Source of the DNA: Trifolium pratense
Taxonomy: Eukaryota; Streptophyta; Magnoliopsida; Fabales; Fabaceae
Length of the DNA stretch: 64,000 nt
Assembly: GCF_020283565.1 (NCBI RefSeq)
Contig: NC_060065.1
Coordinates: 31,670,409 to 31,734,408 of the forward strand
Direction of reading: 5' to 3'
In this document: one piece after another, positions 1-8,946 of the stretch
How the letters are laid out: each line of letters opens with the position of its first letter
Numbering within the stretch: position 1 is the first letter of the stretch
Notes under the pieces: model-generated
The model's input: the letters and a program-made list of their open reading frames with translations, nothing else
Databases searched by the model: none
What the model was told of the DNA's origin: nothing
Position numbers and translations under genes: made by a program

Positions 1-776
1 TTATTACCACTTCTGATTCCTGTATAATTTTGTAGTTGTATGTGTATTTTTTTGGGTAAACCATAGTATCCTCTTTGTGCAACTGTGGAGACTAATCCTT
101 TGAGGTAAATGAGATCCATTTAAGGGGTTGACCTCTCCCAAATTTTTCCATACGAACCGATCAGGGATCGAACCTTAGACCAAGTAGTAAAGATATCCAA
201 GCATCTACCACTTATGCTACACTATATTGGTTTTTTTCAGTTGTATATTACTCACTACAAGTCACATATAATTTTTTATCCCGAACTGAATTTTTGCATG
301 CAGATTTTCTTCTGGCTTAGTGATTAAATTGAGAATAAAAAAAGACAGTTATTGATGTTTATTGTGCATATCATATTATTTCACTGTACTCTTTTTTTAA
401 CAATACTTCACTATACTCTATGTTCGATAATACTGAACAACAACATAAGCGGATTGGATACCCTCTTGCAAAAATGTAGAAATAATAACCTGAATTTGAT
501 AAAAGAACACACAAAGAAACCATGGCTTCTAATCTATCTAATTATCTAACATTGAAACTTCTTTTCTTTTCCAAGTTTCCTCTGAGAAAGTAAATAGTCT
601 GTTTTGAACAACTTTTTTCCCTATGTCACCACTGACACCACAGAGACTATTCTGTCCTTTGTTTTTCTTATTCTCTCCTCTGCTTTCCCTTTTACAATTT
701 TATTTTGCCAGAGTGTGTATGCTTACTTATGGTAGCTAGATTCTATACTAATTGTATATCTTTAATACCAATAAAG
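1..776. other. Non-coding stretch upstream of the first visible TFCE exon
   Basis: No exon could be recognised here. Most of it is probably intron of the tubulin cofactor E gene, whose N-terminal two thirds must lie further left, outside the window. The short ORFs are AT-rich and show no conserved pattern. A tRNA-derived repeat occupies about 100-235. Confidence 0.5.
100..235 (-). repeat. tRNA-derived SINE-like fragment
   Basis: On the minus strand a box A-like TAGCATAAGTGGTAGATGC is followed by a box B-like GGTTCGATCCCTG, the two-part internal RNA polymerase III promoter of tRNAs. The rest does not fold as a tRNA, so a SINE relic is more likely than a tRNA gene. Ends were not defined. Confidence 0.45.
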
Positions 777-2902
777 GATATCAGGCTTTCTGGGAACCCA
801 ATAACTGATTCTACGAAAGGTGGGGTTCCAAGATTTGTTTTGATCGCTCGTTTAGCAAAAATTCAGATATTAAATGGGAGTGAGGTATGACGAAAGATCT
901 CTCCATTGCTTATGTGCACCATTTATATACTCTTTTACCAAATGTAATGGACTCACATCGAATTAACCTTTCAGATTACCTCTCGTGAAAGGAAGGACTC
1001 TGAGATTAGGTACGTTCTTCTTAAAACTATGTGCTGTAAATATGTGATAAGCAACTGAAACATCCTTACAGATGATTCATTCCGTCTATTGTTTGTCAAA
1101 GGTTTTACTTTATAGTTGTTTAGTAGTGCCCTTAACTTCATTATATTGGACTTTTGTGTTGCTCCTGTTTTTTCTGATAATAGTTCTGGTATTTAATATA
1201 TGTATATTTGAACTGCATAAATTTCCTCATTGTAGACATGGCTTGTTCATCACCCTGCAATTTATCAAATTCATTCATTTCCTTGTCATACCATTCGAAA
1301 GAATAACCTCTTTTAAATTACATGCATAAGGTGCTACTTCTGTGTTTGGTGGCTGGTCATTACTTGGATACCTCTCCTTGTCAATGCTGGTCATATCCTG
1401 TATATCATTGTTTTTGCCATTCTGGCCATTTACATTCAATCAAATATCCTTGTAAAAGATGAAATTTTTCAGGACCATCTTTGACTCTATCATCTTATGT
1501 TTTATTTATAATTATTATTCAGGTATGTTCGGCTTGTGATCTCAAGGTTGCATGCCAGTCCTGAAGAAATCAAACAGCACCCCAGGTAAATTACATGCAA
1601 GTGAGCGGTTATTGGGACCTTTTCTCTATGATCTATGTTCAGTATGTGCTGTGAATTTATGATGACTAGAGAAAGCTGGATGAAAATGCTGTTCATAAAT
1701 CAGTAACCCTTAAACCCTGGGTTCTGACAAACAGAGCATTTTCTTTCTTCCTTTTAAGACAAATGTTAGTATAGTTAGTATTATATTGGAGGCGAGGATC
1801 AAAGTCTCTCCCTCCTTATCACTTGACTCCTTAATTCTCACAATCCAACCACCAAGGCAAACTTATATCCCCTCTAATTAAGAACAAATATATAAGAATA
1901 GTTCAAGGGGATTAGATGTTCAAGGGGATATCCCCTCCATTGAAATTTAGGGGATTAGATGTTATAAAAGACAACTCTCCAATTGTATTAGGTTTTTATT
2001 TTGAGCCTACCTCTTCCTTATGAAATCGGCTTGAAAGTGAGGTGTGTCACTCTTTATAAACTCATTTCAGGCCTTATTTTTATTCCAGGTGGGACTTCAG
2101 TTTTTCCCAATGAATTGCAGCATACCTTTCTTCTCTATTGCATCAGATGTACCTAAATGTTGAGGGCATTTCCATTTTAAAAATGATTTAGAAAATTGAA
2201 ATTAGGATCTAGATGGGAATATCAAGCAATTTCTATACCTCGTATTGCAGTTGTTTTGTGGATGTACTGATGCACCATATTACAGGTTTTCCGAGCTTAA
2301 GAATTTTTATGGAATCGAGGATCAAAAGCCTTTAATTGGAGCAACTGGTGGCCCACAAGCAATCAGCTCAGGATTCTTGTGTATGGACTCATGCTAATTT
2401 TGTTCGTCAGCTTATTTTTCTGAACTTGCAATAGTTTAATTAACTTGAATAGAGATTAATGCAGCTATCACTCTGAAGTGTGTTGGAGCATCCATGGGTG
2501 AGAAACAACCAATGACAAAGAAGCTACCAGCAACAATTACAGTTAAGTATCAATACCTTTCTAGTAATATAATGTCGAGATTTCGAGTCTATCAAGACTT
2601 TTAAGAAATCCTTCTGATTACATCGTTTTTTCTTAGGTTGGCAAGCTAAAATTTCTATGTGAAAGCTTTTTTAAGCTCAAGTCCATGAAGCTAAAACTAT
2701 TTCTTCAAGAAGAGGTTTGTTTCTATTTTAAGAATAAACTATGCTATTTATTATCACGGTTGTTTGCTTCAAAATTATTTGTTTCATGGATTTGAATTTT
2801 CAGGGATCTCCATTGCCCATGCTACTTGACAATGACGCGTCATCTCTTATGGACCACGGGGTTGGCAATGATTCAGTTATCCTCGTAGATGAAGATAGTT
2901 GA
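777..2902 (+). CDS. TFCE: Tubulin-folding cofactor E, C-terminal part (PFIFFERLING-like), 5'-truncated by the window
   Basis: Cofactor E helps assemble and take apart the alpha/beta-tubulin dimer in the cytosol. Exons read as 777-884, 975-1009, 1523-1585, 2286-2380, 2465-2541, 2637-2714 and 2804-2902, all with GT/AG borders and compatible phases. The first gives the end of the leucine-rich-repeat region (DIRLSGNPITD, GGVPRFVLIARLAKIQILNGSEV in part), followed by ERKDSEIRYVRLV, the best conserved cofactor E stretch. The last three exons encode the ubiquitin-like domain (ITLKCVGASMGEK to NDSVILVDEDS). The CAP-Gly domain and most LRRs would be upstream. The first exon's acceptor (aataaag) is weak, so that border is uncertain. 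Identification rests on remembered similarity to plant cofactor E. Confidence 0.85.
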
Positions 2903-4145
2903 TTAAAATATCCAAAAATAAAATAAAATTGTGAACAGCCTTATGGTGTAATCTATATACTGTTCTGGTTAGCGCGATTAATCTCATATGAAAGTATGAG
3001 TTTGTAATTGAAAATGTATTCTGTTAAGTAGGTCACAAGATTTTGTTAAATTCATCATTTTTTTTTTTGACTCAGTTAAATTCATCATTTGAACTTCTTA
3101 TTTTTGGGAATTTGATGTACTATATGACGGGAATTATTTTTTACCCCGTGCTCGCTTTATTACAAAATAGCTTTGCTTACTTTGCATACAATTCAGCTTC
3201 AGATGTGCACCATTTCCCTGCGCCAGTACAATATTCTCATGAATACTACTCAAACATTTTGTGTCTGTGAGCGCGAGTACTCCTCTCCAACATCATGCAG
3301 CAAATTAAATTATTAATCTGAAATTCAAATTTAGGTTAGTGAGTGCTTGCATCGTCATAAATTAAGTTATCTTCATTAATTTTATAAGACAACAAGATAA
3401 ACAAGAAACTTCAATAGGAAGTGAAGCAGAAGAATTGAGTCTGAAGGATGGTTTTGTATGAATGAAATGTTATCTTGACCGTTGGATCAATAAAATGGAT
3501 GAGATATTAAAAGTCATGGCAATCAAATAAACTTATTCTCTTCCACAATGAACTTGCATTTAGAATGTGTTTTTACAGAACAAACACAAGGAAAAGAACA
3601 AACTATAAACACATCATAGCACCACAAAAACTTCCAAACCAGCCTCTAAAAAACATGTTATTTTTCGGTTTTGAAAAATCGAGTTAAAAATAAGCAACGA
3701 AGAAATTACTGGCCGAGTCGCGGTTCGATACGGTCAAGACGTTTCACGGCACTACCCAAATTGTGCAAGGTATACAACCGTGAAGTCCCCAGGATAAAAC
3801 AGCCAATTTACTGAAAATACCGTTCTCTACTGCATTGTAGAAAACGGGCAGAAAAACACCTTCAATGGTTAATGAACCGGTCTAGATTGATATACAAATA
3901 TCAATTCGAAGCGGCAACAACCACTTTCTGAAACAACAAGAAACAAGAACTTTCAAACGGTACACATAGAGAAAAATAATTTTAATAATTATTTTTTCTT
4001 TCTGGATATTAAAAAATATTCTATCACCAAGCCCGATCCGAGCCGAACGGCTGCGGCGCGCGCGCCTGTGTGATGTTTAGCATGGTATACCCCGTTTACA
4101 AAACTGGGTACCCTTTGGAGCGTACCCTAAGTACTGACCTTCTAG
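2903..4145. other. Intergenic: TFCE 3' flank and a decayed dispersed repeat
   Basis: No coding region is seen. About 2903-3300 should hold the TFCE 3' UTR. At 3590-4080 there is less AT-rich sequence with an unusual GC block near 4050-4070 (ggctgcggcgcgcgcgcc). On the minus strand it resembles an LTR-type repeat, but no ends or PBS were found, so the class is open. Confidence 0.4.
3045..3090 (-). repeat. Micro-insertion T8-GACTCA in a 16-bp duplication
   Basis: GTTAAATTCATCATTT occurs at 3045-3060 and again at 3075-3090. Between the copies lie only 14 bases, TTTTTTTTGACTCA. On the minus strand this is a six-base tag ending in C followed by a poly(A) run, as target-primed reverse transcription would leave. 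Confidence 0.7.
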
Positions 4146-4153
4146 TATATAAA
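4146..4153 (+). promoter_or_regulatory. Candidate TATA box (TATATAAA)
   Basis: A good TATA match lies upstream of a (CT)n tract and a short ATG exon ending in a strong donor. Transcription would begin near 4175-4185. Position and context support it, but there is no transcript evidence. Confidence 0.45.
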
Positions 4154-4327
4154 CACTACTAAATGTGTGTCATAACCAATGTCTGAATCAATTTGAAATT
4201 TTTCAAATTCACACGCTCTAGCTCTTTCGTCTTTATTTCAATACCAATTATCATCATACAAGTTGTTAACTTGTTCCAACATATCACACAGCAGAAAACA
4301 ACACAGATGGTGTTTTCAGAGCTGAAT

Positions 4328-4328
<1 letters not shown>

Positions 4329-4370
<42 letters not shown>
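4329..4370. repeat. (CT)21 microsatellite in a probable 5' leader
   Basis: An uninterrupted run of 21 CT units sits between the TATA-like box at 4146 and the ATG at 4476. Pyrimidine tracts of this kind are common in plant 5' leaders, which supports a transcript starting here. Confidence 0.8.
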
Positions 4371-4376
<6 letters not shown>

Positions 4377-4475
4377 TAAAAAACCCCATGAGCAAACTTC
4401 CAATTTCTTCCATTCCTCTTGATTGAAGCCTTGCATGTGTGAAATTATTGCTCAATATCACTTGGTTGAACCGAC

Positions 4476-4584
4476 ATGAATGGATTTTTTGAAGGAATCA
4501 AGGCACAGACCAGATTTGGAGGAATAGAGAGAAGCTTGAAATCCCCTTTTTCATCAATTCTTATTCTCTCAACAAATTACTCAG
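4476..4584 (+). CDS. Possible first exon of an unrecognised small gene or uORF
   Basis: ATG at about 4476 opens a frame reading MNGFFEGIKAQTRFGGIERS and about 16 more residues. It ends at a consensus donor (CTCAG|GTGAGTT). I do not recognise the product. No second coding exon joins it in frame: the next plausible acceptor (tttcag near 8204) gives a stop after two codons, although a later frame there ends in a Lys-rich tail (GKAKGKKVAV). It may be a short gene whose middle exons I miss, or a leader exon of the PTAR1 transcript. The TATA box and CT leader upstream are its main support. Confidence 0.3.
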
Positions 4585-5706
4585 GTGAGTTCTTCTTTAG
4601 GCCCTGATTTTAGTTAGGTTAGGATGTTTGGAGTACTAGTAAATTTCCACTTTTTACTCATTAATTTTCCCCCAGTTTTAAATTAGTTTAGTGAAATAGA
4701 AAATATGCGATGATCGTGAATAATATTTATAATTAGTTATAGAATTTAGCCTAAATGAGAGGTAATTAGAAATTACCCTACATTCCTCTTTAGTAACAAC
4801 CTTTAGAAATTTAATTTTAGGGGCTGTTTAGTGATGAGTAGAAATTATATTAATCACTCTCAATAATGTTGCCGCCGGAACTGTTGGGATAAAATGTAGA
4901 TTTTAACAAGTTTTAAGTCATAAAATAGTTAACAATTTATTAATTAAGGCAAATGATAGAATTAGGGACTGATGAATAAATATATGAGAATGTATACTGT
5001 GTTATTAGAACTGTCTGGTTTTGATGGATTGCAGGTACCTGGGGCTGCCTTAAGCTAAGGCATAAGCCTTAAGATAGTGAATTTTTAGACAATGATTAAA
5101 CTAGTGCAACTTCAGTTCTGTTCCAAAAAATTAAAGACATTCATAGCATTTGGAATCTCCACATAGTAAATAAAGTCCAATGCTAAGCCTATTATAAGCT
5201 TATGATATAATTAAGCCTATAAGCTTATGATAGGCTTAAGAGAGTAAATGATTAATTAGGATAAATAACCATAACTTTTCCCTTGTTGTGATATGATATA
5301 ATGTTAAATCAAGGACTTCCACGACTATTACTTAAAATGAGTAGATTGATAAATATAGGTTTGAAATTGGACTGGTGCTGTAGTTATTATGCAGGAATTG
5401 CGCATAGAAACTTTTAAGTAGTAAATAGGACTTAATTCTAGTCTAATTTATAGGATTAGGAGAGTAAATTACATTTAAGGTCAAAGATGTAAATATAGAA
5501 TAGCCGTGAATTAACACACTTGTTCCGGTACTAAGACTAGTAAAATATAAGCTACATTGTGACCTTACGTCATAATAAGTCCCTTGTTAAGGTTTAGATT
5601 TATTTCATAGGTTTAGGGAATTAATATGATAATCAAAGTTCGGTTTTATAGACAAATTCCCTAAAGAAATAGCAAGAGATTTCTTAGGGTAGTAATAATT
5701 ATTCAA
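4585..5706. other. AT-rich non-coding stretch, probably intron
   Basis: No ORF, repeat boundary or RNA gene is seen. It separates the candidate leader exon from the LTR element. A small palindromic region near 5180-5235 repeats 'ataagcttat'. Confidence 0.4.
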
Positions 5707-5711
5707 ATATT

Positions 5712-6110
5712 TGATGTAGGAGGATTTCTTCTGTATATTATTATTTTAGTTAGATTTAGTTTTATTATATTTTAGGTTGATTTCTTATTTTTATATTTCA
5801 CCTAGGTTAGTTATTTTTATATTTTAGGTAGATTTGTAATTTTTATTTAGCAGGTTTGTTGTTTTTATTTTTACAATCTTTTAGGAGATTTGTTAATTTT
5901 ATTTTTCACTCCTATTTAAACTAAATTATTGTAGCCTTGAAGGGAACCTTTTGATTCAATAAAAATACAGAGATTTTTCTCAAATTTGGTGGATTCCAAA
6001 TTACTCTTTCGGTGGACTCCGAAACCCTATTTTGACAAGTTTGTGCTTGCGGCTTGTCTTTATCAATTAGGTTTAGCGTTTTGCTAACCTAGCGCTTCCG
6101 TTCTGCGTCA
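5712..6110 (+). repeat. LTR1 of the composite element
   Basis: It begins TGATGTAGG, ends GCGTCA and is 399 bp. It differs from LTR2 by a missing T in the 'tagctaggtt' motif and a T-for-A near the 3' end (ttctgcg versus tactgcg). Confidence 0.9.
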
Positions 6111-6112
6111 GT

Positions 6113-6124
6113 TGGTATCAGAGC
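6113..6124 (+). promoter_or_regulatory. Primer-binding site, initiator tRNA-Met type
   Basis: TGGTATCAGAGC starts two bases after LTR1 and is the usual plant LTR-element PBS. The same 12-mer recurs after LTR2 (7302-7313) and inverted before LTR3 (7352-7363). Confidence 0.9.
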
Positions 6125-6156
6125 AGGTTTCTCCTGTTCTTTTCTAACGTGATCAG

Positions 6157-6963
6157 ATGGGAGATCAACCGGTGACGAAAGCAGAGTTTTACGGTGCCAT
6201 GACGGCTTTAACCGCGGCCATCACAGCTCTGACAACACAGGTGACAACGTTATCCAACAACAACCGAAACTACAACAGCAATAACAACAACAGAAACAGC
6301 GACAACAACCGCAACAACCCATCTATTGATGACTCGAGTTCTGAGGATGAGGAAGTTGTGTCCGAAGAGGGAGGTGAAGAGAATCCAACTAGGATAAAAA
6401 AAATTGTCTTGTGCAAGTCTGGCGATCCACAACTTGATGTCGACCTACCTGTGGCGGCTCCATTTAAGCCAGATGTATTTGTGCGAAATCCGGCAACAAC
6501 CTCACCGCCACTAGAACCTCCGGACACAAGGATGCAGGCGGCGACTTCCATCTCAGCAAAACCGCCGCATCATAACCGTCACATTGAACTCAAGGATTTG
6601 CTTATAGATTGGGTTCAATTCGGATTTTACCTTAAATCTTATGGTTTAGGCACTAGCTCAAGCATGTTAACTGAGTTGGGTCAAATACCCTTTTGTGATA
6701 AATTTCAAATTTTGTGTTCTATCTTTGAGCAATGGAACCCCGGTGGTTATTTGAATGTGTTGACACGAGACAGGTCCTCTCACTTCTTTCAATGGGATCC
6801 AGGAGGGTGGTCTCTTGTTCATTGGAGGAGTCAACCTGCAAAGGAAGCTCTTTATCAAAACGAGAACTCGGGGTCGAGTTCTTTTGAGGTAGAGGAGACT
6901 GATGTAGGAGGATTTCTTCTGTATATTATTATTTTAGTTAGATTTAGTTTTATTATATTTTAG
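6157..6963 (+). CDS. Gag-like ORF of the non-autonomous LTR element
   Basis: A 268-codon frame begins 33 bases after the PBS at ATGGGAGATCAACC and reads through the internal region into LTR2, where it ends. The N-terminal 40 residues (MGDQPVTKAEFYGAMTAL and on) could form a helix. An Asn/Arg-rich low-complexity segment, an acidic Ser/Glu stretch and a Trp-containing C-terminal half (WVQFGFYLKSYG, FQWDPGGW) follow. There is no zinc knuckle, protease or polymerase motif. The product is unknown; a gag-like particle protein is inferred from position only. The last 21 codons come from LTR sequence. Confidence 0.6.
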   Translation: MGDQPVTKAEFYGAMTALTAAITALTTQVTTLSNNNRNYNSNNNNRNSDNNRNNPSIDDSSSEDEEVVSEEGGEENPTRIKKIVLCKSGDPQLDVDLPVAAPFKPDVFVRNPATTSPPLEPPDTRMQAATSISAKPPHHNRHIELKDLLIDWVQFGFYLKSYGLGTSSSMLTELGQIPFCDKFQILCSIFEQWNPGGYLNVLTRDRSSHFFQWDPGGWSLVHWRSQPAKEALYQNENSGSSSFEVEETDVGGFLLYIIILVRFSFIIF

Positions 6964-7299
6964 GTTGATTTCTTATTTTTATATTTCACCTAGGTTAGTT
7001 ATTTTTATATTTTAGGTAGATTTGTAATTTTTATTTAGCTAGGTTTGTTGTTTTTATTTTTACAATCTTTTAGGAGATTTGTTAATTTTATTTTTCACTC
7101 CTATTTAAACTAAATTATTGTAGCCTTGAAGGGAACCTTTTGATTCAATAAAAATACAGAGATTTTTCTCAAATTTGGTGGATTCCAAATTACTCTTTCG
7201 GTGGACTCCGAAACCCTATTTTGACAAGTTTGTGCTTGCGGCTTGTCTTTATCAATTAGGTTTAGCGTTTTGCTAACCTAGCGCTTCCGTACTGCGTCA
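6900..7299 (+). repeat. LTR2 of the composite element
   Basis: It is 400 bp, TG...CA, preceded by a purine-rich stretch (gaggtagaggagac) that may be the polypurine tract, and followed by its own PBS copy. Confidence 0.9.
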
Positions 7300-7365
7300 G
7301 TTGGTATCAGAGCTGTGATGGCCGCGGTTAAAGCCGTCATGGCACCGTAAAGCTCTGATACCAAC

Positions 7366-7765
7366 TGACGCAGTACGGAAGCGCTAGGTTAGCAAAACGC
7401 TAAACCTAATTGATAAAGACAAGCCGCAAGCACAAACTTGTCAAAATAGGGTTTCGGAGTCCACCGAAAGAGTAATTTGGAATCCACCAAATTTGAGAAA
7501 AATCTCTGTATTTTTATTGAATCAAAAGGTTCCCTTCAAGGCTACAATAATTTAGTTTAAATAGGAGTGAAAAATAAAATTAACAAATCTCCTAAAAGAT
7601 TGTAAAAATAAAAACAACAAACCTAGCTAAATAAAAATTACAAATCTACCTAAAATATAAAAATAACTAACCTAGGTGAAATATAAAAATAAGAAATCAA
7701 CCTAAAATATAATAAAACTAAATCTAACTAAAATAATAATATACAGAAGAAATCCTCCTACATCA
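7366..7765 (-). repeat. LTR3, inverted
   Basis: Reverse complement of LTR2, 400 bp, matching LTR2 at both positions where LTR1 differs. It ends CATCA next to the right-hand ATATT duplication, so both outer ends of the insertion are U3 ends. Confidence 0.9.
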
Positions 7766-7770
7766 ATATT

Positions 7771-8946
7771 AGTCACTAACTATAATCTAGTAGTATACTT
7801 TTCAGTTGATCAAATGCACTTAAAATGTAAGGTTATAATATTCCATCAATTGTATTGGATATATGTACATGTACGATAAATAAGGCCAATAACGACTGGT
7901 GGATTTCACAGTTACCGAAATCCAAATAATATTGTGAGCATAAGTTCCGTGTCTGATCTACATTTATATCTGCCAGACTAGTAGGCTTCCCGAGAACCGC
8001 TCATCTCGGGAAGCTTTAGAAATATTAAACGACCAAGATAAATTAAATTTTGTGTTACACTTTTATATTATGCAGTTAATATATGTTTCATGAAGACAAT
8101 CTCCCTCGATCAACTGACAGGTTAAGACTCGGGTGTACTAACATCTAGGTGTAGTAGGAACTCACTGAGACAAGTAGGTCTCATTCCTCATTATTTTGTT
8201 TCAGATAAGTAGGTGGGTAAGGCTAAGGGTAAGAAAGTAGCCGTATAAAGAGAATGCTTGGAAATTTTTTTTGGGTTTATCTGAATATCTGATCTTTCAT
8301 GCATGTGTCATGAGACTACGTCTTTGGAACAGGAATTCTGATTGTAATTCTGTTGTGTACTCATTTATGTCTAGTTAAAATACTTATTGATTAATGAAAT
8401 GTTATAAATTTGTTTCTTTAAAAAAAAATACTTATTAGACTGATGTATTTGACCAATTTTTTTGTAATTTTAATGTATTCTGTGTCAGTTATGTATGACC
8501 GATTGAAAATTCTGGACAATTTAATTTCGGCGTTATACTACTTCTGTTATTGAGTATAAGCACATATTAACAGGGCTGTTCATTTTATATAATGTTGACT
8601 TGCTTCCACATGGAGATATGAGCTTATTACTACTTGATAGTTCATGAGTTTAATTTGTTTTGTTTAATTAATGAAAGATATTGTTAGAAATCTACATAAA
8701 ATGTTCCTGAAATTCTGGTTTAAATATGTTATGTAGGAGTGTGAGATTCTTTTCTTGTTCCTGATGTGTTGGAATATAGTTGCACAATGAAGCCCTTCTC
8801 TTACTTTCTCTTGTGTGCTTGTTTTTATTTGATTTTACTTCATTTTTAAATAAAAAAATTATTTCCCTTTTTGGAAATTGATTCCTTCCATTGTTTTTTC
8901 TTGTTCTTTGAAGTTGGGGCTTGTTGAATCAGTCAAAACAGAAAAC
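7771..8946. other. Non-coding stretch upstream of PTAR1
   Basis: AT-rich. A possible 3' exon with polyadenylation-like context lies near 8205-8420 and would belong to the unrecognised transcript starting near 4175. A 12-bp direct repeat with a 36-bp A-ending insert lies at 8377-8436. No other gene is seen. Confidence 0.4.
8377..8436 (+). repeat. Short A-tailed insertion in a 12-bp duplication
   Basis: AAAATACTTATT at 8377-8388 recurs at 8425-8436. The 36 bases between them end in a run of A. It looks like a longer relative of the poly(A) micro-insertions elsewhere in the window. Confidence 0.5.

Larger units (their letters stand above)
5712..7765 (+). mobile_element. Composite three-LTR non-autonomous retrotransposon with inverted third LTR
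   Basis: Layout: LTR1 5712-6110, PBS 6113-6124 (TGGTATCAGAGC, matching initiator tRNA-Met), short internal region with one ORF, LTR2 6900-7299, second PBS 7302-7313, an inverted 38-bp piece of the ORF (7314-7351, from 6188-6225), inverted PBS 7352-7363, and inverted LTR3 7366-7765. ATATT flanks the whole at 5707-5711 and 7766-7770. LTR1 differs from LTR2 by about one base and one indel. LTR3 shares the LTR2 variants, so it was copied from that lineage. No protease, integrase or reverse transcriptase is encoded, so it needed helper enzymes. Confidence 0.9.

Noticed and set aside
4159..4461. 100-residue minus-strand ORF with an Arg-Glu repeat
   Set aside because: The repeat is only the (CT)n microsatellite read on the other strand; no conserved flanks.
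6250..6858. Minus-strand ORFs opposite the gag-like frame
   Set aside because: Shadows of the Asn-rich low-complexity segment; no independent signal.
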